Origin: Liriodendron chinense
Lineage: Eukaryota; Streptophyta; Magnoliopsida; Magnoliales; Magnoliaceae
Length of the DNA: 64,000 bases
Reading direction: 5' to 3'
Assembly (NCBI GenBank): GCA_003013855.2
Contig: ML058452.1
Coordinates: 1,845,685-1,909,684, forward strand
Below the pieces are notes generated by a model. The model had not been told where the DNA came from. It was given only the letters and a program-made list of their open reading frames with translations, and ran no database searches. Made by a program: the position numbers and the translations under genes. Positions 10,601-21,018 of the stretch are shown one piece after another; positions within the stretch are counted from its first letter, which is position 1, and every line of letters begins with the position of its first letter.

Positions 10601-12728
10601 TGACACCTTATCACGTTATATGCTTTACGGAAGCTTGGTGGAGCTACTAGAATCACGGCTAAGTCCTAAAAGGGGGGGGATTAAGACCTTTTAAAAAAAA
10701 ATTCGCCTACTTATATTAATCTAACAATTAAAGCTAAGAAAGTAAGAATACTTCGGCTTCCAAGCCTTAATGGGTCCAATTGCATAGAATAACAAATTAA
10801 TAACTAATTAAGCTCATTGTCTAAACACATAAATTAATAGATGATTTAACTAATTAAGCAACTAATATATGCAACTTATGTAGACTATATGAGATGCAAT
10901 CATATAAGCTCAAGTCTACACAATTAGTGAAAATACATGTTGTGTGTGAATATCCCTATCTAGTGCCTAACATATATTCCATTCAACATTCATATAATTT
11001 ATCAAATTAAGCAACAATGCATGAATAGAAATGTGCTTAAATGCAATTACAAAGACAACGATATATAGTGGTTTGACTACTTGTCTACTCCACTTCCGAT
11101 TGCCGTTCCTAACCCATGAGAACACTGAATTTCACTATGGAGGATTTAAATCAGATTTACCTCACAACTTAAGAGTTTTAAATAGGTTCCTCCCAATTTT
11201 ACAATCCTACACAAAGACAGGGTCCTACACAAGAACCTACATATACGCACTCGTGTTGATGGACCACGTACACACCCATGTTAGTGGCTCCCCTTGGAGA
11301 CTTGACAATTTAGGCTATATTCAAGAGCCAAGGTCTTACAACTAAATTCGAATTTAGGCTTAACTCATAAGCCAAGCTCCTACAACCGAACCTAGCATAC
11401 TCTCTCGCCGTAGGCTCCACACAGAGACTTGATTCAGCCCTACACAAGGGCCTAGGTCCTATAACTAAACCTAGTGTACTTTCTCACTGGAGGCTCCCCA
11501 CGGAGACTTGATTCAACCCTACAAAAAGGCCTAGGTCCTACAACCGAACTTATCGATTTTGGGTTTCAAACTCTACACTCAATTCACCATGGGAAGAAAG
11601 TAGAAGGACTCTATAAATTGACAACATTTCCAATCGGATTTAGGCCTAGTTAATGCTCCGCTTGGGTTGCTTCTTCTCGCTCTCCTATGCTTGAATTAGC
11701 TCCCCATGTGCTCCCCTGATCTTGTTGCCAATGTGTTGCCAATACCTAAGCTTCAATGATCAATCATCTGCATATGATCTTCTTGAGATGATTAATAAGA
11801 TGAGAGGTGGTGGTCAATTCTCTACAACTAATAGAACTTGGTTGCCTAGATGGGTACACCTGTAAAGATCTCTTCGAGAGGTTTAAACTAAGGTTTTAAC
11901 TATGGTAGAGGGGTTTAAACTGTTAGATATTAAGAGGAAACAAGATCATCTTCATTTAAAGTTTGAATGCTCTACCATGTGATGAATCACATGGAAGATG
12001 ACTTAATTAAGTTAGGATTAAAGTTTAAGGATGTTTGCAACAATGATGGCTTCTAATACACTAAAATCTCTTTCTTAAGCCCAAAACCACACCGCTTTCT
12101 TTATAGATAAATCTCCAACGATAAAAAAATGGTCTCTTCGATGGCATTGAGGACTTATTTAATGGGGTTGAAACCCTAGTTTGATGGAATCAAAGAACTG
12201 TCCAAAGAGTTTAGAAGGTTGCTAGGCATTCAATACTGTGGTATCGAACACTCTTCGATGGCAACGAAAAGCACACTTCAATGGGGTCGAAGGGCTGTTC
12301 GATGGGATCGAAGAATTGTCGGGAGAGTTCACAAATGTTGTTGGACATATGTTTGATGGAATCAAACTAGTATTCGATGGTATCGAAGTACTATCGAATT
12401 GAACTTCGATGGCATCGAAGTCCAATCGAAAACTATTATTTGGGCTGACTTGTTTACAATAGCTTGCACCTCTTATTAGCCTAACTTATCATATTTTTCT
12501 ACGTATTCTAAGGCTAATGAAGATGACTAGGGGTTTTCCTATGAGATCCAAGTCATCTAGAGGTTATGGTTGCTTTTATTTTAAGGGTTAGGGTCAACAA
12601 AAGTATCTCTTTTACTTTTTCTTCTTCCAATCTTCAGTTTGCCAAGGCCAACCGATGTTAAAACACATGAATGCACACGTGATTGACAAATAAGGTGCAC
12701 TAGTATGCCCCAGAAAAGTGCACTAACA
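10601..12728 (-). mobile_element. Solo or isolated long LTR (Copia-like family), copy in unit 1
   Basis: About 2.1 kb. Read on the minus strand it begins TGTTAGTGCACTTTTCTGGG and ends …AAGGTGTCA. The beginning, the segment around the TATA box (TCTATAAAG near 12,100) and the end (AAGTAGGCGA, then AAAAGGTC and a C-rich stretch) match the solo LTR at 13,634-15,575. Between start and TATA box it has several TTCGATGG-N-ATCGAA palindromes. No internal coding region is attached and no primer site follows its end. Target duplications were not found, so the exact ends are uncertain. Confidence 0.6.
12236..12430. repeat. Cluster of TTCGATGG/ATCGAA palindromes in LTR U3
   Basis: At least four TTCGATGGNATCGAA-type palindromes or variants (near 12,254, 12,298, 12,373 and 12,407) within 200 bp, upstream of the minus-strand TATA box. 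They also occur in the unit 2 copy (35,660-35,850) and in the extra fragment at 31,100-31,390. They may be factor-binding or hairpin sites. Confidence 0.7.
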
Positions 12729-13379
12729 CAAAGACTAGCCCATAAGCCTACCAAAAGTTCGAAATGAATCCAACAAGATATTCCTAGCAGAATAGAAGCT
12801 CCCACACGCTTGTGGGAGGCCGCCTACCAATACTGGGGAGGAGGTGTGCCCTGGCCACATGGCATACCCCGTACTTCTGCAGGGGGCTGCAACGCACATG
12901 CAACTTCCCTTTTGCGTGGGTAATCGTGCGAGAATCTAGAAATTAATATGTCTATACCCCTCCATTTGGCCCAAAATCACGCTTCTACCAACCAATTTAG
13001 CTGACTAAATCACGTCACATGGCTATCTAGAATTTTAACCATTCAACCCTATTTCAATCCTGGATTTCCCAGAAATTACCAGAAAATTGGGTTGGGAGGC
13101 TAAAAATATCTGCCTCCCCTCCTTATTTTGATGATCTAGTGATTTAAAAAAAATCCAAATCACCTAGCAGAGTCAATCATCCCTTACAACCCCAACACAC
13201 ATCCTTAAGCATCCAAAAACCTCTCAAGCCTTTAACCATCTTGGTCATCCCATCCCTCCTCCAAGGAGTGGTGAGAGTGATAGGAAAGAGTCTAGCCCAA
13301 GTTGAGCCCAATCAAACTGCCTTCAACTAAAGTTGGACACGTGCTGAGCTAACTCGGTTAACTTGACTCACTATTTTCT
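12729..13379. other. Unrecognised stretch
   Basis: Lies between the LTR and a fold-back fragment and is duplicated at 36,181-36,830. It has a GC-rich part around 12,800-12,930 and an AT-rich part after that. I see no open frame with recognisable content. Confidence 0.5.
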
Positions 13380-13491
13380 GATAGTGGGGCCCACAAGGCC
13401 TTTGAATCAGGCTGATATTTGTGTGGTCCCTTTATATAGATCTATGTGACCATATCAACAGGATTAGATGACAAATAAACATTAAGGTGGG

Positions 13492-13494
<3 letters not shown>

Positions 13495-13527
<33 letters not shown>
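13495..13527 (+). repeat. Poly-C tract (33 C)
   Basis: A run of 33 C follows GGTGGGCTG and precedes GACATCTAGATCTGG. The paralogous position in unit 2 has about 70 bp of ordinary sequence. The tract is either a real poly(dC:dG) tract able to form G-quadruplex or i-motif structures, or an assembly artefact. The glycine-run frames on the minus strand are its translation. Confidence 0.85.
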
Positions 13528-13528
<1 letters not shown>

Positions 13529-13628
13529 ACATCTAGATCTGGTCCAAAATGGGGCCCAAAGCTTAAAATGATCTTGAAAAAGGATGGACGGTATGGATGA
13601 AACATATACAACATGGTGGGTCCACGAG

Positions 13629-13633
13629 TGGAC
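13629..13633 (+). repeat. Target site duplication TGGAC (left)
   Basis: TGGAC precedes the TG of the solo LTR and is repeated at 15,576-15,580. The empty site with a single TGGAC is at 37,102-37,106 in unit 2. Confidence 0.85.
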
Positions 13634-13972
13634 TGTTAGTGCACTTTTCCGTGGCATACTAGTGCACCTTGTTTGTCAATCACTTACGTCAGTGAGTCTA
13701 GAGTCGGTTGAGCCCAATGAAGACGAAGACCGAAGACTCAAGACGGACCGGCTGCATCAAGAAGAAGTTTCAGGTAAAAGTGATGCCTTGGTGCCTTAAC
13801 CTCGACCAAAACCTATCCCCTTTGTATCCTTGATGACCTTGACCATAGTTAGAACCCTTTAGGCATCATTGATAGGCCCTAGGTGTCCCATTTGATCAAC
13901 CAAACCTTGGCCTTAAACGACAAGCTGAAGAAAGTAGAGATTCAGCACATTGTAGAGGGGACCCAGGCTGGT

Positions 13973-14276
13973 CCGACCGGTCAAGACCGGTCGGCCAGCA
14001 GCCCTGCTGGATTTACAAAGGCCACCCGACCGGTCATGACCGGTCGGCCTTCACAAGTGAAGGGGTACAGCAAGGTGGGCCGACCGGTCATGACCGGTCG
14101 GCCAGTTTTGGCTCCCATGTCCAGCAAAGGACGCCGACCGGTCATGACCGGTCGGCCTAGTGAGTTGAGGCTATCCAGTGAAGGGGGCCGACCGGTCATG
14201 ACCGGTCGGCCAGTGTTGTTGGCCTGCATTGTTGAAATCTTCCAGCAGGGGTGTCCGACCGGTCGGGACAGGTCGG
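13973..14276. repeat. Six regularly spaced 22-bp palindromes in LTR U3
   Basis: Copies at 13,973-13,994, 14,026-14,047, 14,080-14,101, 14,134-14,155, 14,188-14,209 and 14,255-14,276. The core is ACCGGTCATGACCGGT flanked by CCG and CGG. Copies 2-5 are perfect palindromes; copy 1 has AAG in place of ATG at the centre and copy 6 is diverged. Start-to-start distances are 53, 54, 54, 54 and 67 bp, and the spacers are unrelated. The cluster lies about 60 bp upstream of the TATA-like box, the place of an enhancer in an LTR. Confidence 0.9.
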
Positions 14277-14329
14277 TCAGAGCCATTTTATGGCCGTTTT
14301 CTGCCCGTTTTGTGACCGTTGGAGCTGCC

Positions 14330-14345
14330 TTTTCTATATATATGG
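14330..14345 (+). promoter_or_regulatory. Putative LTR TATA box
   Basis: TTTTCTATATATATGGAG lies downstream of the palindrome cluster. Upstream GACCGTTGGAG matches TATCGTTGGAG next to the TATA box of the related LTR at 10,601-12,728, so the site is conserved between family members. Confidence 0.55.
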
Positions 14346-15648
14346 AGCTCCATTCTTGGGCAAAGGTAGATGCTTTTGAGAGCCCTTTACCCTCACCATT
14401 TGCAGATCTTTTGGGGCCTCAAAGAAGAGGGTTTCAAGTCATATCCCTTGTGTTTCAAACACAAGTGTGGGCATTCAAATGCTATCAAGAGATGACTTGA
14501 TTCCTCTCTCAAATCTAGAGGTGAGACACCTTTCCATATAGGTATATCCCTTCTCCTAGACCTCTAGAAGAACCTCAAGGTGAATCTCCTAGTTAGAACA
14601 ATCTACATATCTCATGTAGGAGATTCACCCATCCTCCTAGCACCTTGGGCATTTCAAGGCATCGCATGCAAGGTGTTTGATCGAATGTGGCTGAGGCATT
14701 TGCGACGCAACGGCGGCACGATCGAGGGAGCAAAGGGAAGCTGATTGAAGCACGGGAGAGCGGAGATCAAGCAACCCAATCCGGCGCTAAACAAGGGGCT
14801 CATCCGACAAGTAGGTTGTCTTATTTGAGAGTCCACTTTAGAGTTTGTTTTCGAACTCGACCTAGGGACGTTAGTCGTTCCTTGGCCCGTCAGCCGGGCC
14901 TAAACTAAGTCTCCAAGGGGGAGCCTCCGACACGGGAGTAAACGTGCGATAAGGTTGAGAGTTAGCCTATGTCTAAAACTCCGGATACGGTTGAGAGGTG
15001 AACCGATAAAACCTCCGTGTAAAGGTTGAGAGGTGAACCTCATTTAAAACCTCCGATAGTGAATGCCGGTGTGCTCAAAGGGGTTGAGTACTTGAACCGG
15101 GAGTGGAGTAGACACGTAGTCGAACCACTATACATCCTTGTGTTTGTGATTGTTCTTGAGCACATTCATATCTTCACATTGTTAGTTTAATTGCTTAATT
15201 ATGCATGTTTGATAAGAATGTATGCTAGGCACTTTTTAGACATCCCCACACAAGATGTACCTTCACTACTTGTGTAGACTTGAGCTCATTGATCCACTCT
15301 CATAAGTCTACACAAGTTGCATAGGTTAAGAGCTTGATTATTTGATTCTTTTATGTACCTATGCATGCTTGACTAGGATTGCTTATTGCTTTACTCTTGC
15401 TAGTCTTTTGATTGGACCCACCAAGGCTTGGTAGCCGAGGTGTTCTTGCTTACAAAGCTTATTTTATTAAATTGCATAAGTAGGCGAAAAAAATTTGAAA
15501 AAGGTCCATATCACCCCCTCTAAGTCCATAGACATATCTCCGAGTATCTCTACAAGCGGTAAAACCGCAATTTCATGGACCACCCGTCCACGCCTAATAG
15601 GGCTTCCGCCTCTTCATGGTCGTACGCAGGAGCAGGTGGTCAGAGGGG

Positions 15649-16196
15649 ACGTGGGTTGGCTAGTGACGCGAACACCGGCCAACTAGCTGGTGTCAATGCT
15701 CTGTGGGTCCCACCATGATGTATTTATTTTATCCACGTCCTCCATCCATTTGTATAGATCATTTTAATTCATGAGACCAAAAAAGAGTCAACTGTTGTAT
15801 AGATCAAGTGGACCAAACCACAGGAAACATTGAGGAGAATGATGTCCACCGTTGAAACCTTCCCAGGGTCCACAATGTTGTGTATTTGTGATCCAACTTG
15901 TTAATAAGATCACAAAGAGCTGAATGAATGGAAAATAAAAATATCTGCTTGATCCAAAACTTCTGTGGCCCCCAAAAATTTTCCTACAGTGCATGTTGAA
16001 TCCCCACTATTTCCTATGGCATGGTCCACTTGAGCTTTGTATCTTCCTCATTTTTTATCTCATGCCTTAAAATAATCTGTAAAAATGGATAGACGACGAT
16101 GATAAAACAAATACATCATGGTGGGACCCATAGAGCTTTGACACCAGCTTGTTAGCTGGTGTTTACGTCACCAGTCAACCCGCGTTCAGTCATAGG
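15649..16196. mobile_element. Fold-back element (CAGCTNGTTAGCTGGTGT ends)
   Basis: About 548 bp. The left end is ACGTGGGTTGGCTAGTGACG, then AACACCGGCC and AGCTGGTGTCAA. The right end is the inverse (TTGACACCAGCTTG, TTAGCTGGTGTT, then GTCACCAGTCAACCCGCGTT). The GTGGGTCCCACCATGATGTA arm sits just inside. The unit 2 copy (37,175-37,695) lacks the last part of the right end. Confidence 0.75.
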
Positions 16197-16342
16197 GACA
16201 TTTTCAAGGTAGTTAGAGGGCATTTTTAATCCAAAGTTTGTAATTTCTCATGAAAATGCTAAAAGAAATGAGACCCACGAGAAATTGGACTTTTAGTAAA
16301 AATAGCAACAACTGGGGGCTATTGCATTGAACATCCCGCCTA

Positions 16343-16881
16343 GAGTAGATTAGCTGTTACCTAGGTAACACCATAGTAGGTGCTATGCTAACCGTGTGGG
16401 GGACCAGATTGATGTGTTTGTTGTATATCCACGTTATCCATCTGTTTTTTAATCTAATTTTAGGATGTGATCCCAAACCTTAAGAAGATGAAGGTCTCAT
16501 GTGGACCATACCACTATAAACAGTAATGAATGACCATTAAAAGCTTTCCATGGGTCACCAAAGTTTTGGATCAATCTGATCTTTGTATTTTTCCTCATCA
16601 TCCTTATCCTATTGAAATTATCAACTGATTGGATAGTGAATGAACATTATGAGAATCTCATGATGGGTCCTTTTGAATTTTTAAGGGTGAGGCACTCACT
16701 CACCACTATTTCCTGTTGTATGGTCCACCTGAGATTTGGACTACTTAAATTTTGGAACCACCTCCTAAAATGGGCTGGAGATATGGATGGACGGTGTGGA
16801 TATACAACACATCTTCAAGGTAGGCCCCATGGTAATGGTAACACCCACTAACGTGTTCCCCGGGGAACACTTAATCCGCTC
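16343..16881. mobile_element. Fold-back element, GTTACC subfamily
   Basis: A second copy within unit 1, about 539 bp, with ends GAGTAGATTAGCTGTTACC and GGGGAACACTTAATCCGCTC. Its flanks (about 110 bp left, about 200 bp right) are also shared with the copy at 3,659-4,186, so both ends of the ancestral unit carry the same larger repeat. Confidence 0.7.
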
Positions 16882-17079
16882 TCGTGTGTGGCAGATGAGT
16901 TGCCACTGTGTACAATTTCATACCACAAACTCGAGAGTCAATAGTCGTCCGATCTTTCCCAATGCCTTGGACAGGACGCTCAACGGCTGTCTCGCATACC
17001 TGTAAGTTGTTCTGGGTTGAAAGAGTATTTTAAATTGATTGCTCAGTGGGCCCCACATTTTGTCATGGGCAGATGTAGG

Positions 17080-17093
17080 TACCTTTCAAATTT
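17080..17093. other. Duplication junction with 14-nt templated filler
   Basis: Unit 1 ends at …CAGATGTAGG (17,079) and unit 2 starts at GGAGCTTACC (17,094). The 14 nt between them, TACCTTTCAAATTT, are a copy of sequence found 5-6 nt inside unit 2 and at 2,426 in unit 1. Confidence 0.7.
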
Positions 17094-17394
17094 GGAGCTT
17101 ACCTTTCAAATTTGTCAGGGAAATTTAGTAGCCTTGTAGGGCCATAGCCTTAATGTGAATTTGAGTTTTAGGTTAGATGAATTTTCTAAGATTCCAAGTG
17201 TACAAATCATGGTTCAAGATAGGTACACAGTTTATATTGAATAAGTATCTATAATGAACAATATATGATTGTTTCTAAACTCTCTAATTTATGTTGTGTG
17301 GCCATCTAAGTTTATAATCAGGTTGAATTTTGTATCTTCACTTCATCCCCTTGAGTTACACCTGATCAATGGGTGTAATGAAATATGAACACCA

Positions 17395-17590
17395 TAGTGG
17401 CCCCCCACATAAACCTACGGTTGGCATCTCATTCTAATAATACAGTTGGCATCTCATTCTAATAGTTTCCTCTTGTGTGGCCCACCTGAGCTGTGGGTCT
17501 GGCTGATTTTTTCCCCTTTAAAGATAGAAAGTGATGGACGTAGTAAATGTTACGCGTATAATGTATAACATTGTAGACCCCACAGAGATA
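17395..17590. mobile_element. Degenerate fold-back element (unit 2 copy)
   Basis: Paralogue of the element at 2,715-2,945, with GTGGCCCCCCACATAAACC and GTAGACCCCACAGAG at the two ends. Confidence 0.4.
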
Positions 17591-18356
17591 GGTAGTTTTA
17601 GGCGCCGTATAGAACAGGTGTTGCAGAAGTTTCTGGTCCTTCTGGCTTTTCCTTCGAAATAATGCCGGTCCATTCATCACCCATCAGGGGCGTGACACAT
17701 TGTTTATGAGAAAATTGAGAGAGGAAATTGGTGGTCAAGTGTGTAAGTTTGGGCCAAGGAGATGAGTGTGATTTTTGTGCCAAGTCATATTCACGATTGG
17801 CCTCACCTGCTGAACGGTCTGGATCAGGCATATCGTGCACAAAGAAAACCCTCGACTGGCACAAGCATTTCTTAATGGATAATGATCAATGGCTCAAATT
17901 CAAAAGGCGAAATCAGATGGATAGATCAGCCATCAGTGTGATATGATGGCCGTGATTTATACACGATTTGACAAGTATAAGATGGTCTGGTAGACGTAAA
18001 TGTCCGCCCATTTGGGGATTTTGACTGAAATAGCACTGAGTTGTGGCATTTTACTAAAAGTCCAATTTCTCATTTGGCTCAAATGTTTTGGCCTTTTGAC
18101 GAGAAATTGAACATTTCTGGTCAAAAATGCCAATTTCTAGTCGAAAATGCCCGTCCGAGTCTCCGACCCATTCCCCCAGGGCACGGTGGATCCCCCCTAA
18201 GCATATGGTGGTCAGAGAGGTATTCTCCACTATAAAATTTTCAATTTCTCGTCAAAAGGCCAAAAGAGATGAATCGGACGAGAAATTGGACTTTAAGTAA
18301 ACTAGTCACAACTTCAGGGTTATTGCAGTACAATCCTGCCCATGTGTGTCTGACGG
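17591..18356. other. Unrecognised stretch (unit 2 copy)
   Basis: Paralogue of 2,946-3,658. It differs by small indels that change the frames, which argues against any coding role. It contains an extra repeat of CAATTTCTNGTCNAAAATGCC near 18,110. Confidence 0.45.
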
Positions 18357-18884
18357 GAGCGGATTAGCTGTTACCCGGGAAACACGTTAGTGGTGCTATG
18401 CTAACCGTGTGGGGCCCACATTGATGTATTTGTTGTATATCCACTCCGACCATCTGTTTTTGCATCTCATTTTAGGACGTGATAGGGAAGATAAAAGTCT
18501 CATGTGGACCGTACCCCTATAAACTCAAATGAACGACCATTAAAAGCTTTTCGTGGGGCCATCAAAGTTTTAGATCAGTCTGATCTTTTTATTTTCCCTT
18601 CATCCATATGTTCTTGAAATTATCAACATATTGGATGTCGAATAAACATTATGAAAACCTTACGATGGGCCCTTTCAAAATTTTAAATGCGAGGCATTCA
18701 ATCGCCGCTATTTCCTATTGCATGGTCCACCTGAGATTTGGATCTACTTAATTTTTGGGTCCACCTCCTAAAATGTGTTGGAGATACGGATGGACGGTGT
18801 GGATATATAACACGTCTTCAAGGTGGGCCTGACGGCAAGGGTAACACCCACTTAGGTGTTACTCGGGTAACACTTAATCCGCTC
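18357..18884. mobile_element. Fold-back element, GTTACC subfamily (unit 2)
   Basis: Paralogue of 3,659-4,186. The left end is GAGCGGATTAGCTGTTACCC and the right end GGTGTTACTCGGGTAACAC, then TTAATCCGCTC. Confidence 0.75.
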
Positions 18885-19394
18885 TTGTGTGTGGCAAATG
18901 AGTTGCCACACTGCGTACAATTTCCTACCACGAACTCGAGAATCAAGAGTCGTCCGAACGTTCCTAGTGCCTTGGACAGCGACGCTCAACGGTTGTCTCG
19001 CATACCCTTAAGTCGTTCTAGGTTGAAGAGTATTTTGCATTAATTGCTCAGTGGTCCCCACATCTCATCATGGTCAGATGTAGGGCTGTCAACCGATGTT
19101 AAAATACTCTCTAATTTGGGAGATTTTTGTAGGAAGATTGCTTGAGATTACTGCTGGGATCAACGGGCCCCACATTTTAGGGCTCTCAATCCAGCGGGTC
19201 ATATCCAAGATCCGGTTCACTCCGAATTCGTATAATGCGGATTTGGATCTTAAAATAAGTCCGATTAATTAAACGGACTGGATTGGGATTCACATCTAAA
19301 TCATTTTTGGGTTGGATCCGAATCTAGTATTGAGATCCAATTGGATCCTCACTATTGCATGCTTGAAGTTTTCAATCGAACCTTTTTGAAAAAG

Positions 19395-19690
19395 TAGTCA
19401 TAGCCTTGTAGAGCCTACTCATGGAGCTCATTATGATGTATATGTTACATCCATACTGTTCATCCATTATGAAAGAACATTTAAGGCCACGACACTGAAT
19501 CTAGGGAAGATCCAGATCTTAGGTGGACTACACGATAGGGAACAGTGAAGTTGTGTGTCCACCATTAAAACCATTCCAGACCTATTATGATGTGTTTATG
19601 CCACTAAAAGCTATTCAATATAGGTATCTTTGAGCCCTTCATGGGCTGATCGAGTTAATGAACGGAGTGGATCATCCATACTTGAACCCT
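19395..19690. mobile_element. Fold-back element fragment (unit 2)
   Basis: Paralogue of 4,690-4,985, with the left arm and central block only. Confidence 0.45.
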
Positions 19691-19761
19691 ACTTGACTAA
19701 AGATTAAAAAGAGAAAGGGGTGGAGATGCTCGATAAGCATAAGCCTCTGTGAGCAAGAGGT

Positions 19762-19902
19762 GTGATGGCGTATGCCCCTTTTGAGAGTAGATAAGGACCC
19801 ACCTTGATGTATATGTTATATCCATGCTGGGATGGCGTGATGCGTATGCCCCTTTTGAGTGTAAATAAAGACCCACCTTGATGTATATGTTATGTCCATG
19901 CT
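19762..19902 (+). repeat. Direct repeat of about 73 bp, two copies
   Basis: GCGTATGCCCCTTTTGAG followed by GACCCACCTTGATGTATATG occurs twice in succession, near 19,768 and 19,841. The second copy runs into the target site of the inverted-LTR element. Confidence 0.7.
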
Positions 19903-19907
19903 AATCA
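19903..19907 (+). repeat. Target site duplication AATCA (left)
   Basis: AATCA lies just left of the TG of the left LTR and is repeated at 26,657-26,661. Removing the insert and one AATCA leaves CCATGCTAATCATCCCATTT, which fits the local fold-back family sequence. Confidence 0.8.
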
Positions 19908-20373
19908 TGTAAGACTCCATTAGGTGGGCCACACATGATCATCAGTTTAGATCATGACCATTGGATTATTCAGATTGATCGATTCAATGGGCCCTACTAC
20001 AGTTGTGATCATTGTAAATAGGTTTGGGGCGGGACGCTTGAACAGTGTTCCCTATACACGGTTATTAAGCCAGATATGGAAACCTACGGTGTGGAGACCC
20101 TAGAGGAGAGAAGTGTGATGGGTAAGCTTCTCTGGCCCTCTTTCTTATAAATATATGTCTTGGTCCCCTCACCAACATACAAGAGAAAACCCTAGTCCCA
20201 TTGAGTGATTCTCCTAAAGGTGTAAGGTGCGGAAGACCAAGAGTTCTTCTCAGCAACACGACGGCATCGGGAATGTCTTCCCAATCAGGTATGGCTTTAA
20301 GATTACAGTATGGAATCTCCATTATTCGATGCATAGACAATCCGATTATTCCGCATTAAGTTTTAGTTTCACA
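19908..20373 (+). mobile_element. LTR (466 bp) of the inverted-LTR element, left
   Basis: Starts TGTAAGACTCCATTAGG and ends TTTAGTTTCACA. The TATA box TATAAATATA is at 20,156-20,165. The frame on the minus strand at 20,065-20,340 is the same as the plus-strand frame in the right LTR (26,238-26,480) and is considered chance. Confidence 0.75.
20156..20165 (+). promoter_or_regulatory. LTR TATA box
   Basis: TATAAATATA, about 250 bp into the left LTR. The right LTR has CCTATAAATAGG at the matching place (minus strand, 26,409-26,420). Confidence 0.6.
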
Positions 20374-20387
20374 GTTGGTATCAGAGC
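20374..20387 (+). other. Primer binding site, left (initiator Met tRNA)
   Basis: GTTGGTATCAGAGCT directly after the LTR. TGGTATCAGAGC matches the 3' end complement of plant initiator Met tRNA, as used by many plant LTR elements. Confidence 0.75.
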
Positions 20388-21018
20388 TACCTATGCATCA
20401 GTTTTGGTATCTAAGACGCCCATCATCTTTGGATGAAATGAGTTTCTCAAACTTATATTGTCACGCCCTGAAATCCAAGACTCGAGTATAACAACTCAGG
20501 CTCGAGTTTCAGAGTATGAACTCAATCCAAATATAACCTGAAGAGATATTTCATTCCACATACCACCATAATACTAAGCTGAAGTATTTTATTAACCATG
20601 AATTAAATCTCAAATAAAAGTTTAAGCCAAACAACTACAACCATTCTGCAAAATACTCAAATCTACTAAAATCTGTTTTCAATCATCTACTAAAGGAAAT
20701 AAATTCAACACCTAACAAATATAAGTCTTCTAATAAAAATAATCATCCAAATATTCTGCTTCAGCCGCTCCTCCTTCCTCTTGATATCCTGCAGGAACTG
20801 TGGGGATTTTGGTGAGCTAAAGCCCAGTGAGATCATTTTCATCATAAGTAATATTCCAGTTGATAGAACGTTAGACGTGAAATACTAACAGCTAGGATTA
20901 TGTGAGCATATACAAGAATATAATGAAGATCTAAACATCTTATGTCTTATTAGAAGTGAAACATGTTTATCATGATGTCATGTATGTTATGGTACGTGTA
21001 AGAGCACAAACGTCTAGG

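Larger units (their letters stand above)
13380..13633. mobile_element. Fold-back element fragment interrupted by poly-C
   Basis: The left part is GTGGGGCCCACAAGGCC plus TTTGTGTGGTCCC. The right part is GGATGGACGGTATGGATGAAA plus CAACATGGTGGGTCC. The middle of the element, intact in unit 2 at about 36,940-37,005, is replaced here by a run of C. Confidence 0.6.
13634..15575 (+). mobile_element. Solo LTR (1,942 bp), Copia-like family
   Basis: Begins TGTTAGTGCACTTTTCC, ends CCGCAATTTCA, and is flanked by TGGAC on both sides. The paralogous unit lacks it exactly. It has a TATA-like CTATATATATGG near 14,335 and, near its end, AAGTAGGCGAAAA, then GGTCC and CACCCCCTC, as in other plant LTRs of this type. 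The 205-codon frame at 13,883-14,500 runs through the palindrome cluster and is repeat-derived. Assignment to Copia rests on general similarity of the LTR end, so it is tentative; that it is a solo LTR is well supported. Confidence 0.85.
2420..17079. repeat. Tandem segmental duplication, unit 1
   Basis: About 14.66 kb that reappears in the same order in unit 2 (17,094-38,579). Matching blocks: 2,420-5,060 with 17,094-19,740; 5,220-8,320 with 27,442-30,935; 8,312-13,633 with 31,750-37,106; 15,576-17,079 with 37,102-38,579. Unit 1 alone has the solo LTR at 13,634-15,575 and the poly-C tract. The unit is made of transposon-derived sequence with no host gene that I can recognise. Confidence 0.85.

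Noticed and set aside
13432..13657. Glycine-run proteins on the minus strand
   Set aside because: Translation of the poly-C run.
13973..14276. CRISPR-like array (short palindromes with regular unrelated spacers)
   Set aside because: It sits inside a plant LTR bounded by target duplications. The repeats are full palindromes, there is no cas gene or leader, and the window is eukaryotic.
13883..14500. 205-codon open frame with GRPVMTGRP repeats
   Set aside because: The frame is the translation of the palindrome cluster and also opens on the opposite strand (13,981-14,286). No domain is recognised.
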